This document shows positions 8,586 through 16,515 of a stretch of DNA of 64,000 bases, piece by piece (the stretch's first letter is position 1; every line of letters starts with the position of its first letter). A program made the translations under genes and the position numbers. The stretch is from the NCBI GenBank assembly GCA_017616655.1, contig JAFZXU010000054.1:36704-100703 (forward strand). Reading direction: 5' to 3'. The DNA comes from Bacteroidales bacterium. Lineage in GTDB: Bacteria > Bacteroidota > Bacteroidia > Bacteroidales > UBA932. The notes under the pieces are model-generated. The model was not told the origin of the DNA and did no database searches. It was given only the letters and a program-made list of their open reading frames with translations.

Positions 8586-9188
8586 TCACTTCTTTTTAAC
8601 GGGGGCGATCATCATTATCATCCTCTTGCCTTCAAGCTTGGGCATCTGCTCCGCCTTTCCGTAATCCTCCAGATCGACCGCAAAGCGGAGAAGCAGTTTC
8701 TCGCCCTGCTCGGAGAAGAGGATCGAACGGCCGCGGAAGAAGACGTAAGCCTTGACCTTTGAACCCTCTTTCAGGAAGCTCTTCGCGTGGTTGAGCTTGA
8801 ACTGATAGTCGTGTTCGTCGGTCTGGGGGCCGAAGCGGATCTCCTTGATGACCACCTTCGAGGCGTTGGCCTTGAGTTCCTTCGCCTTTTTCTTCTGCTG
8901 ATAGACGTACTTCTGATAATCGATAATCTTGCATACCGGCGGGTCGGAATTGGGAGCGATCTCCACCAGGTCGAGTTCCTGGTCCGATGCCATACGCAAA
9001 GCTTCGCCGATAGGATAGATGCCCTGTTCGGGGACGTTTTCTCCTACTACGCGGACCTTGGGAGCGGTAATCTCCTCGTTGATCCTCAGCCCCTCTTCCT
9101 TCTTGCGGTTCTGGGGCAGGCGCTGATCCGGCTGGCGCGGTGCAGCTGCCGGCTTCGGCTTGGGCGGGCGGTATTTGTTGTTAGCTAT
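8586..9188 (-). CDS. infC: Translation initiation factor IF-3 (AUA start codon)
   Basis: IF-3 binds the 30S subunit, keeps subunits apart and rejects non-canonical start codons. The 200-aa protein has the IF3-N domain ([16 protein letters not shown], about residues 35-50, through [20 protein letters not shown]) and the IF3-C domain ([22 protein letters not shown] to the end). The first in-frame ATG, at 8999, would remove most of the N-domain. Upstream, the frame opens after a TAA with only CTG (9203) and ATA (9188) as possible starts. A strong GGAGG at 9201-9197 sits 8 bases before the ATA, so I choose AUA. E. coli infC uses AUU for autoregulation through start-codon discrimination. The N-terminal tail is Pro/Lys-rich. 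Confidence 0.95.
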   Translation of the reverse strand: MANNKYRPPKPKPAAAPRQPDQRLPQNRKKEEGLRINEEITAPKVRVVGENVPEQGIYPIGEALRMASDQELDLVEIAPNSDPPVCKIIDYQKYVYQQKKKAKELKANASKVVIKEIRFGPQTDEHDYQFKLNHAKSFLKEGSKVKAYVFFRGRSILFSEQGEKLLLRFAVDLEDYGKAEQMPKLEGKRMIMMIAPVKKK

Positions 9189-9201
9189 GGCGGTGTCCTC
9201 C
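9186..9201 (-). promoter_or_regulatory. Shine-Dalgarno and AUA initiation site of infC
   Basis: Minus-strand GGAGG (9201-9197), 8-nt spacer, then ATA (9188-9186) followed by GCT AAC AAC AAA. Strong Shine-Dalgarno sequences are uncommon in this phylum, so this one stands out. A rare start codon behind a strong ribosome-binding site is the expected layout for IF-3 autoregulation. Confidence 0.7.
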
Positions 9202-9218
9202 AGTTAAAAAATTATCGT

Positions 9219-11153
9219 TTATTTGAGTTCGTTTTCTATCTCCTGTTTAATATAATCCACAAAATCGCCGACGGCCATCGCGCCCATATCCTCGCCGCCC
9301 TGCTTCCTGACTGATACGGTGTTGCTTGCGGCTTCCTTCTCTCCGACGATAAGCAAGTACGGAATTCTCTTGATTTCGTTCTCGCGGATCTTCTTTCCAA
9401 TGGTCTCGTTGCGGTCGTCAACGGAGGTGCGAAGTTCGTAATTATTAAGTAATTCGCAAACTTTTTTTGCAAAATCGTTGTATTTTTCGCTGATAGGCAG
9501 GATCATAGCCTGGTCGGTGGAGAGCCAGAGAGGCAATTTTCCGCCAGTGTGTTCGAGCAGGACGGCCACGAATCTCTCGAGCGAACCGAAGGGTGCGCGG
9601 TGTATCATCACCGGGCGGTGCTTCTTGTCGTCGGCGCCGATATACTCGAGTTCGAAACGCTCGGGAAGGTTGTAATCCACCTGGATGGTACCCAGCTGCC
9701 AGCTGCGTCCGAGGGCGTCCTTCACCATGAAGTCGAGCTTCGGGCCGTAGAATGCAGCCTCGTCGTACTCCACGACGGTGGGCAGCCCTTTCTCCGCTGC
9801 AGCCTCGACGATGGCCCTCTCGGCCTTCTCCCAGTTCTCCTCGCTGCCGATGTACTTGCTGTGGTCGGTCTTATGGCGCAGGGAGACCTGTGCGGTGTAT
9901 TTGTCGAACTTCAGGGTGCGGAAGATGTAGAGCACGATGTCGATCACCTTGCAGAACTCCTCCTTGATCTGGTCGGGACGGCAGAAGAGGTGCGCGTCGT
10001 CCTGGGTGAAGCTGCGCACGCGGGTCAGGCCGTGGAGCTCACCGCTCTGCTCATAGCGGTAAACCGTTCCGAACTCTGCGAGACGGAGCGGCAGATCCTT
10101 ATAGGAACGGGGCTTGGCCTGGTAGATCTCGCAGTGGTGAGGGCAGTTCTTAGGCTTGAGGAGATACTCCTCTCCCTCCTGGGGGGTGGTGATGGGACGG
10201 ACGGAATCCTTGCCGTACTTTGCCCAGTGGCCGGAGGTGACATAAAGTTCCTTGTTGCCGATATGGGGAGTCACCACGGGAAGATAGCCGTACTGCTTCT
10301 GCACCTTGCGGAGGAAATCCTCGAGCCTCATGCGCAGTTCCGCTCCCTTGGGGAGCCAGAGAGGGAGTCCCATACCCACCTTCTGCGAGAAGGTGAAGAG
10401 ATCCATCTCCTTGCCGAGCTTGCGGTGGTCGCGCTTCTTCGCCTCTTCGAGCATCTGGAGATACTCGTCGAGCATGCTCTTCTTGGGGAAGGTGATGCCG
10501 TAGACGCGGGTGAGCATCTTGTTGTGCTCGTCGCCGCGCCAGTATGCTCCTGCTATACTGGTGAGTTTCACAGCCTTGATTACCGAGGTGTCGCGCAGAT
10601 GCGGGCCGCGGCAGAGGTCGGTGAAGGTGCCGTTGGTATAGAAGGTGATCTTGCCGTCCTCGAGGGCCTCGATCAGTTCGCACTTGTACCATTCGTCCTT
10701 GTGGGAGAAGCGTGCGAGCGCATCCGCCTTGGAGACATCCGTGCGGACGAACTTCTCCTTGGTGCGGGCCAGTTCGAGCATCTTCTGCTCGATGGCGGCG
10801 AGGTCGGCCTCGACGAGCTGCCTGTCGCCGAGGTCGATATCATAATAGAATCCGTTTTCGATTGCCGGTCCGATGCCGAATTTCACCTTCGGGTAGAGAA
10901 TCTGGAGAGCCTCCGCCATAAGGTGGGACGAAGAGTGCCAGAAGGTGGCCTTCGCCTCCTTGTCCTCCCACTTGTGGAGCTTAAGGGTTGCGTCTTTCTC
11001 TATCGGACGGTCCAGATCATAGATTTCGCCGTCGACCGATGCAGACAAAACATCGGATGCGAGGCGCGGGCTGATGCTCTCGGCAATCTGGTAAGCCGTA
11101 GTGCCCTGTTCGTACTGTCTGACGCTGCCGTCAGGAAAAGTGATGTTAATCAT
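9219..11153 (-). CDS. thrS: Threonine-tRNA ligase
   Basis: Class II aminoacyl-tRNA synthetase that charges tRNA-Thr. The 644-aa protein has the N-terminal TGS domain ([21 protein letters not shown]), the editing domain with [11 protein letters not shown], and a catalytic core with RGPHLRDT, the class II motif 2 region ([27 protein letters not shown]) and [11 protein letters not shown] near motif 3. The C-terminal anticodon-binding domain follows ([17 protein letters not shown]). The order thrS-infC-rpmI-rplT is conserved across many bacteria. thrS ends 30 bases before the infC start and is first in the transcript. Confidence 0.98.
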   Translation of the reverse strand: MINITFPDGSVRQYEQGTTAYQIAESISPRLASDVLSASVDGEIYDLDRPIEKDATLKLHKWEDKEAKATFWHSSSHLMAEALQILYPKVKFGIGPAIENGFYYDIDLGDRQLVEADLAAIEQKMLELARTKEKFVRTDVSKADALARFSHKDEWYKCELIEALEDGKITFYTNGTFTDLCRGPHLRDTSVIKAVKLTSIAGAYWRGDEHNKMLTRVYGITFPKKSMLDEYLQMLEEAKKRDHRKLGKEMDLFTFSQKVGMGLPLWLPKGAELRMRLEDFLRKVQKQYGYLPVVTPHIGNKELYVTSGHWAKYGKDSVRPITTPQEGEEYLLKPKNCPHHCEIYQAKPRSYKDLPLRLAEFGTVYRYEQSGELHGLTRVRSFTQDDAHLFCRPDQIKEEFCKVIDIVLYIFRTLKFDKYTAQVSLRHKTDHSKYIGSEENWEKAERAIVEAAAEKGLPTVVEYDEAAFYGPKLDFMVKDALGRSWQLGTIQVDYNLPERFELEYIGADDKKHRPVMIHRAPFGSLERFVAVLLEHTGGKLPLWLSTDQAMILPISEKYNDFAKKVCELLNNYELRTSVDDRNETIGKKIRENEIKRIPYLLIVGEKEAASNTVSVRKQGGEDMGAMAVGDFVDYIKQEIENELK

Positions 11154-11183
11154 TACAAACTGATTATTGGTTTATGTATCCGG

Positions 11184-11191
11184 CAAAGGTA
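11184..11191 (-). promoter_or_regulatory. -7 element of the thrS-infC-rpmI-rplT promoter
   Basis: Minus-strand TACCTTTG matches TAnnTTTG exactly and lies about 30 bases upstream of the thrS start. I see no clear TTTG at the right spacing. It is arranged back to back with the plus-strand element at 11214-11221. Confidence 0.5.
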
Positions 11192-11213
11192 CAACTATTT
11201 TCGTATTTATTAT

Positions 11214-11221
11214 TATCTTTG
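11214..11221 (+). promoter_or_regulatory. -7 element upstream of the DUF4199 gene
   Basis: TATCTTTG matches the Bacteroidota consensus TAnnTTTG and lies 26 bases before the ATG at 11248. A matching -33 element is not evident. Confidence 0.5.
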
Positions 11222-11247
11222 TGGGGATAACACTAAAACAAACCGTT

Positions 11248-11823
11248 ATGGCCGAGACCGGAGAAACCAATGCATCCATCTGGACAACCGCTGCGAAGGA
11301 TGCCATATTCCTTTCACTTTTCACTATTGTACCCCAACTGATTTCAAACCTCATCTCCGGAGGCGGAACCGAAACCGGAGTCCTGGTATCGATAGCCGGT
11401 TTCCTGCTGTGGGCTGTCAAATTCGGCGGCTCGCTCTGGTTCCTCCACAGGTGCATGAAACTATGGGTTGCCAGCGGCGCCAAGTCGTCGGTATTCGAGC
11501 AGGGTCTGGTCACCTGCCTGCTCTCCTCGATAATCTGCACCGTATTCACCTACCTGATGTACGCCGTACTCTTCCCCGGCATAATAGAGACCGCCCTCTC
11601 CCAGGCCAGCGAAGCGATTTCAGCCGCCCAGATGACTCCGGATGTCGAGAAAGCGTTCCTGATGCTGGAAGACAATTTCCCTATGATAATGTCAGTCGCG
11701 ACATTCTTATGGTGCATGCTCTGCGGCCTTGTCTTCAGCGCCATTTTCTCAAACTCCCTCAAGAGCAGGGCTTCGATATTCGACGATGACGCCGCCGCTC
11801 AGGAGCCCGATGAACTTCTTTAA
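11248..11823 (+). CDS. DUF4199 family membrane protein
   Basis: A 191-aa integral membrane protein with four predicted helices: about residues 18-35, 44-62, a third around SSIICTVFTYLMYAVLF, and a fourth around PMIMSVATFLWCMLCGLVFS. The spacing and the region before the last helix resemble DUF4199 proteins, which are common in Bacteroidota and have no known function. The frame is open upstream, but the ATG at 11248 follows a -7 promoter element and opens with a short soluble tail before the first helix. It ends 8 bases before a family-2 glycosyltransferase gene. Such pairs are common in the phylum, so a role in lipid-linked sugar transfer is possible but unproven. Confidence 0.8.
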   Translation: MAETGETNASIWTTAAKDAIFLSLFTIVPQLISNLISGGGTETGVLVSIAGFLLWAVKFGGSLWFLHRCMKLWVASGAKSSVFEQGLVTCLLSSIICTVFTYLMYAVLFPGIIETALSQASEAISAAQMTPDVEKAFLMLEDNFPMIMSVATFLWCMLCGLVFSAIFSNSLKSRASIFDDDAAAQEPDELL

Positions 11824-11831
11824 TCAAAGGA

Positions 11832-12785
11832 ATGGATTTATCAATAGTCATATCCCTCTACAACGAGGAGGAATCACTCACCGAACTTGTCGAATGGATC
11901 GGCAGGGCCCTCGACGGGAAGGTGGGCAGTTATGAAATAATAATGGTTGACGACGGCAGCACCGACGGCTCGTGGAATCTTGTCAGCAGCCTCGCCGAAA
12001 CCCATCCCGAGATACGCGGCATCCGTTTCCGCCGCAACTACGGCAAGTCAGCCGCCCTCTATGAGGGCTTCGCAGCCGCTAAGGGCGACATCGTGGTGAC
12101 GATGGACGCCGACCTTCAGGACGACCCGGAGGAGATTCCCGAAATGATGAGGATGATCCGCGAAGACGGTTATGATCTCGTATCCGGCTGGAAGAAAAAG
12201 CGTTACGACGACGTCCTCACAAAGAATATCCCCTCCAAGATCTATAATGCCACTGCCCGCAAGGTCACCGGAATCAAGCTGCACGACATGAACTGCGGCC
12301 TCAAGGCCTACCGCAACGAGGTGGTCAAGAGCATCGAGGTCTACGGCGACATGCACCGCTTCATCCCCTATCTGGCCAAGACGGCCGGATTCGGCAGGAT
12401 CGGCGAGAAGGAGGTCAGGCACCAGGCGCGCAAGTACGGCAAGAGCAAGTTCGGAATGGAGCGCTTCATCCACGGCTTTCTCGACCTGATGTCGGTGTGG
12501 TTCCTCCAGAAGTTCGGCAAGAAGCCGATGCACCTCTTCGGCGGCCTCGGCACCCTCACCTTCATAATCGGACTTGTAATAGCCATCTATCTGATAGTCA
12601 AGAAGCTGGTACTCCAGGGAGCCGGGAAGTATTTCCGTGCGGTCACCGACCAGCCCCTCTTCTATCTCGCCCTTGTGGCACTGGTCATCGGTACGCTGCT
12701 CTTTCTCACCGGCTTCCTTGCGGAGCTCGTCTCACGCAACAGCCAGGAGCGCAACAAGTATAATATAAAGGAGACTATCCGCTAA
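11832..12785 (+). CDS. Family-2 glycosyltransferase, GtrB/DPM1-like, with C-terminal membrane helices
   Basis: This 317-aa enzyme has an N-terminal GT-A domain: SIVISLYNEEESL, VDDGSTDGSW, and the acidic metal-binding motif MDADLQDDP near residue 95. Two C-terminal membrane helices follow (about residues 235-258 and 270-298). This layout is that of GtrB-like transferases, which move a sugar from a nucleotide donor to undecaprenyl phosphate at the inner face of the membrane. The donor sugar cannot be read from sequence. The gene follows the DUF4199 gene by 8 bases. Its stop overlaps the convergent stop of the GT-C-type gene by 4 bases. Confidence 0.92.
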   Translation: MDLSIVISLYNEEESLTELVEWIGRALDGKVGSYEIIMVDDGSTDGSWNLVSSLAETHPEIRGIRFRRNYGKSAALYEGFAAAKGDIVVTMDADLQDDPEEIPEMMRMIREDGYDLVSGWKKKRYDDVLTKNIPSKIYNATARKVTGIKLHDMNCGLKAYRNEVVKSIEVYGDMHRFIPYLAKTAGFGRIGEKEVRHQARKYGKSKFGMERFIHGFLDLMSVWFLQKFGKKPMHLFGGLGTLTFIIGLVIAIYLIVKKLVLQGAGKYFRAVTDQPLFYLALVALVIGTLLFLTGFLAELVSRNSQERNKYNIKETIR

Positions 12786-14356
12786 TTCGAGGTCCCGTAA
12801 CGTTCCTCCGCCTTCAGCAGATCGAAGGCAAATACCACGGAGCCGTCATCGCCCTGCGTCATCGTTGTCAGCAGATCGAGCATCCCGCCAAGGGCAGGGA
12901 TCAGATAGCGTTCGGTCGAACTGTAGCCCAACATATCAAGAACCACGAATCCCACCTTCCTGTCGATGAAGAAGCGGGCCATCTCCTCCGTATCGGGGGT
13001 GTATGGATAGTTGCAGCAGTAGAATGAAGGGGCGTGGTAGCTGAAGAGTTCCGGCTTGCGGCAGCATATCGCCACGGGGCTCACGGTTCCCGGATCGGGA
13101 TTCAGCGCCTCGATCTTGTCGGCCAGATCGAAATAGAATGAATACTCGGGCGAATATCCCGACTGTCCCACCTGGTGGGCATCTTTCAGTTTCGGAAGGG
13201 AGAGCAGAATCGGCACAAGGGCCATCATGCACACAGCAACTGCCGGCCAGGGTTTCTTAGCAAAACGCTCCAGAAGGCACCAGACGCCGTACCAGAAACC
13301 GGCGATAACCATAGGGATATAAGGCGTCACATACCTGTAGTCGTTGCCGGAATGCCACGCCATAAGGAAGGCCGTATTGGCCAGCAGGAAGGCCAGGAAG
13401 GCGAAATGGAGCGGTTTCATATTCCACAGCCCGTAAACCACGAGTGCCAGGATCAACACTCCGATGATGATAGCCGCCACAGAATAATAATCATCCCAGG
13501 AGGCGCCTGTACCAGGGAAAAGGATGCATCTGAAGCCGTTCAGGGTGGTGTCGTAGAGGTTGAGCCAGGCCTTTTTGAGGAAATCCCCTATGCTCTCGAT
13601 CTGCCGGTCGTCGGGACGCCAGGGATTGTTTACCAAGACGGTGTCGAGATAACGCGACCCGCTGCCTACGATCCGTCCCCTTATCATCCAGGGAAGGATG
13701 AGGATAACCTCGACTCCGACACTTACGGCGGCCCTGACCCACTCCTTTCGGAAGAGGAAGAAGACCACCACGGCGAACATTATCGAGAGACCGTTTCCCC
13801 TTATGTAGTAAGAGGCTGCGGCAAAGATGCAGGCAATCCAGAACCATACGTTCCACCTCCCCTTCCCCTCTGCACATCGCCACATGGCGAAGAAAGCGAG
13901 GCATATGCAGAACATATAGCTCATCTCCGACATCGCTATCATGCTGAATTTCAGCAGCCTCGGTGCGGTGACACAGAGCAGCGCAGTTACCGTGGCGAAG
14001 ACGGTCTTGCCGGTAATCCCCCGCATAAGGAAGAATACCAGCAGCACGGAGAGAATAAGGAAAATGCCATTGAGTATCTTGAAAGCGACAAGGCTGTCCA
14101 GGCCGAGGCGCACCATCATCGAGAGGATGAAGGGATATCCCGGAGGGAACTGGACGGCGGGCTGATAATTGCCGCCGAATGAGAGGTCGCTGTAGCCCTT
14201 GCCGGAGGCCAGGTTGCGGGCAAGGGAGATGTAGGTGGCGTTGTCGCCGTTCAAATCGAGTTTGGGATCGAAGCACCAGGCATACAAAGCGGCATAGACC
14301 GCCACTATCACAATGGCGGGAATATAGCGCAGAAATGCTCCGGATGCTGTTTTCAT
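12782..14356 (-). CDS. Multi-spanning membrane protein, GT-C glycosyltransferase type (ArnT/PMT-like)
   Basis: A 524-aa protein with about ten hydrophobic helices and the first periplasmic loop typical of GT-C enzymes: LDLNGDNATYISLARNLASGKGY, with the acidic residues that usually take part in catalysis. Such enzymes move a sugar from a polyprenyl-phosphate carrier onto a lipid, protein or glycan outside the membrane. The ATG at 14356 overlaps the stop of the upstream glycosyltransferase (ATGA), so the two are translationally coupled; the longer upstream frame is not favoured. A likely scheme is that the partner makes the polyprenyl-phosphate sugar and this protein uses it. The acceptor is unknown. 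Confidence 0.82.
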   Translation of the reverse strand: MKTASGAFLRYIPAIVIVAVYAALYAWCFDPKLDLNGDNATYISLARNLASGKGYSDLSFGGNYQPAVQFPPGYPFILSMMVRLGLDSLVAFKILNGIFLILSVLLVFFLMRGITGKTVFATVTALLCVTAPRLLKFSMIAMSEMSYMFCICLAFFAMWRCAEGKGRWNVWFWIACIFAAASYYIRGNGLSIMFAVVVFFLFRKEWVRAAVSVGVEVILILPWMIRGRIVGSGSRYLDTVLVNNPWRPDDRQIESIGDFLKKAWLNLYDTTLNGFRCILFPGTGASWDDYYSVAAIIIGVLILALVVYGLWNMKPLHFAFLAFLLANTAFLMAWHSGNDYRYVTPYIPMVIAGFWYGVWCLLERFAKKPWPAVAVCMMALVPILLSLPKLKDAHQVGQSGYSPEYSFYFDLADKIEALNPDPGTVSPVAICCRKPELFSYHAPSFYCCNYPYTPDTEEMARFFIDRKVGFVVLDMLGYSSTERYLIPALGGMLDLLTTMTQGDDGSVVFAFDLLKAEERYGTSN

Positions 14357-15090
14357 TTCAGATACCCCGGTTTGCAGAGCCCCCACTTCGCGAGGCGGTA
14401 ACGGAGCGATACTCCCATCACGCCAAGGCCGTATACGCAGCTGCGGCGCAGATTGATGGAGGAGGCATCGCTGAAATACTTGGTCGGGCAGGTCACCTCG
14501 GCTATCTCATACCCCTTGTAGAAGATCTGGGCGAGCATCTGGTTGTCGAAGATGAAATCCTCGGAATCGGCGTGGTAGTCGATCGTCTCGAGTACCTCGC
14601 GGGAGAAGGCGCGGTAACCGGTGTGGTACTCGCTCAGCTTCTGCCCCATCAGGATGTTCTGAAAAAGGGTCAGGAAACGGTTAGCGAAATACTTGACATA
14701 AGGCATTCCACCCCTCAGGGCGCCTCCGCCGAGAATCCTGGAACCGAGCACGACGGGATAGACGTCATAGGCTATCACGCTGCACATCGAGGTGATGAGT
14801 TTCGGAGTGTACTGATAATCAGGATGAAGCATCACCACGATATCGGCCCCCAGGGAGAGGGCCGTATCGTAGCAGGTCTTCTGATTGCCGCCGTAACCGC
14901 GGTTGCGCTCGTGCCTTATCACGTGGGCGATGCCCAGTTCGCGGGCCAGGGCGGAGGTATTGTCGGAGCTGCAGTCGTCCACCAGCACTATGTCGTCGAC
15001 GATGGAGGGGACCTCGTCGAGGGTCCTCTTCAAAGTCTTCTCCGCATTGTATGCGGGCATTACGACTACGACTTTCCGGCCGTTGATCAT
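14353..15090 (-). CDS. Family-2 glycosyltransferase, DPM1-like
   Basis: A 245-aa cytoplasmic GT-A enzyme beginning VVVVMPAYNAEKTLKRTLDEVP, with VDDCSSDNTSALA and an acidic motif MLHPDYQYTP where DxD-type residues normally sit. It has no strong C-terminal helices. It resembles transferases that make polyprenyl-phosphate-linked sugars. It begins 14 bases after lpdA and overlaps the GT-C-type gene by 4 bases, so the last two genes form a coupled pair. The donor sugar is not known. Confidence 0.9.
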   Translation of the reverse strand: MINGRKVVVVMPAYNAEKTLKRTLDEVPSIVDDIVLVDDCSSDNTSALARELGIAHVIRHERNRGYGGNQKTCYDTALSLGADIVVMLHPDYQYTPKLITSMCSVIAYDVYPVVLGSRILGGGALRGGMPYVKYFANRFLTLFQNILMGQKLSEYHTGYRAFSREVLETIDYHADSEDFIFDNQMLAQIFYKGYEIAEVTCPTKYFSDASSINLRRSCVYGLGVMGVSLRYRLAKWGLCKPGYLK

Positions 15091-15104
15091 GGCGGTAATC
15101 GCTA

Positions 15105-16493
15105 TCAGATATGGATAGCTTCTCCGTGGAGTGCGGCAGCAGCCTCCATTATCGCCTCGCTCATAGAGGGATGAGGGAAGACAGACTTCATTATGTCGGA
15201 GGCCTTCACGCCGAGGTTTCGGGCCGCAACTATGCCGCCCACCATCTCGGAGACGTTGGCTCCCACCATGTGTGCACCGAGCAGTTCGTCGGTTTCGGCG
15301 TCGGCGATAAGCTTGATGAAGCCGTCCCTCTCCCCTGCCGCGGTCGCCTTTCCGGATGCTGTGAAGGGGAACTTGCCCACTTTGTAGTTGATACCCTTCT
15401 CCTTTGCGGCGCGCTCGGTCATACCGACGGAAGCCACCTCGGGAGTGACATAGGTGCAGGCGGGGATGTTGTCGTAACGGATCGGCTTGGGATTGAGTCC
15501 CGCGATAGCCTCTACGCAGGCGATACCCTCAGCGGATGCCACGTGGGCCAGAGCCGGAGTCGGGATAATGTCGCCGATGGCATAGAGCCCCTCGACATTG
15601 GTGCGGTAGTTGGCGTCGACCACCACCTTTCCGCGGTTCATCTCCACGCCGAGTTCCTCGAGTCCGATGAATTCGGTATTGGGACGCACGCCCACTGCGG
15701 AGAGGACTATGTCGGCCTCGACGGTCTCCATGCCCTTCTTCGTCTCCACCTCCAGCTTGCAGAGTGGATCGGAGATGTCCACGCTCTTGACCTGCGAGGA
15801 GGTCATCACCTTCATTCCCGCCTTGCGGAAACTGCGGCTTATCTGTGCGGAGACGTCGTCGTCCTCGAGCGGCAGGATCCTGTCCTGGAACTCGATGATG
15901 GTGACATCCACGCCGAGGCTGCGGTAGAAGAAGGCGAACTCGCTGCCGATGGCTCCGGAACCGATAACCGCCATACTTTCAGGCAGATACTGGGGAGTAA
16001 GGGCCTGGAAGTAGGAGATTATCTTGTTGCCGTCGATTGGCGCGAAGGGAAGTGAAACCGGACGTGCGCCGGTTGCGAGAATGATGTGGTCAGCCTCGTA
16101 TACGGTCTCGTTGAGGTCGTTGTCCTCGACGCTCACCCGCTTGCCGGGAAGCACCTTTCCGGAACCCTCCAGGACGGTAATCTTGTTCTTCTTGAAAAGA
16201 TATGCGATACCCGAGTTCATGGTAGCGGAGACGTCGCGGCTGCGGTTGACCATCAGGTCAAGATCCGCCTCGACATTCTCTGCGCGGAATCCGTAAGCAT
16301 CCGCATGCTTTGCATAATTATAAGCCTGCGCGCTCTTGAGCAGGGCCTTGGTGGGAATGCAGCCCCAGTTGAGGCAGATTCCGCCGAGCTCGTTGCGCTC
16401 GACGACTGCGGTGTTGAAACCCAGCTGGGCCGCCCTTATGGCAGCCACATATCCTCCGGGGCCGGAGCCGATAACGATTACGTCGTATTTCAT
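15105..16493 (-). CDS. lpdA: Dihydrolipoyl dehydrogenase
   Basis: This FAD-dependent E3 enzyme reoxidises dihydrolipoamide in 2-oxoacid dehydrogenase or glycine cleavage complexes. The 462-aa protein has the N-terminal FAD loop GSGPGGY (residues 9-15), the redox-active disulfide GGICLNWGCIPTK (Cys40 and Cys45), the NAD-binding loop GSGAIGSEFA, and the C-terminal FPHPSMSEAIMEA carrying the active-site base. No E1/E2 genes are near, so which complex it serves is open. It lies 22 bases after secA on the same strand. Confidence 0.97.
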   Translation of the reverse strand: MKYDVIVIGSGPGGYVAAIRAAQLGFNTAVVERNELGGICLNWGCIPTKALLKSAQAYNYAKHADAYGFRAENVEADLDLMVNRSRDVSATMNSGIAYLFKKNKITVLEGSGKVLPGKRVSVEDNDLNETVYEADHIILATGARPVSLPFAPIDGNKIISYFQALTPQYLPESMAVIGSGAIGSEFAFFYRSLGVDVTIIEFQDRILPLEDDDVSAQISRSFRKAGMKVMTSSQVKSVDISDPLCKLEVETKKGMETVEADIVLSAVGVRPNTEFIGLEELGVEMNRGKVVVDANYRTNVEGLYAIGDIIPTPALAHVASAEGIACVEAIAGLNPKPIRYDNIPACTYVTPEVASVGMTERAAKEKGINYKVGKFPFTASGKATAAGERDGFIKLIADAETDELLGAHMVGANVSEMVGGIVAARNLGVKASDIMKSVFPHPSMSEAIMEAAAALHGEAIHI

Positions 16494-16515
16494 AGTATTA
16501 AGTATTAAGCTGTTT

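Noticed and set aside
8586-8999. infC starting at the first ATG (8999)
   Set aside because: It would lose most of the N-terminal IF-3 domain. The frame continues upstream with conserved sequence to an ATA behind a strong Shine-Dalgarno.
9549-11789. A 746-codon plus-strand frame
   Set aside because: It is antisense to thrS and then runs in another frame through the DUF4199 gene. No recognisable domain and no promoter in front.
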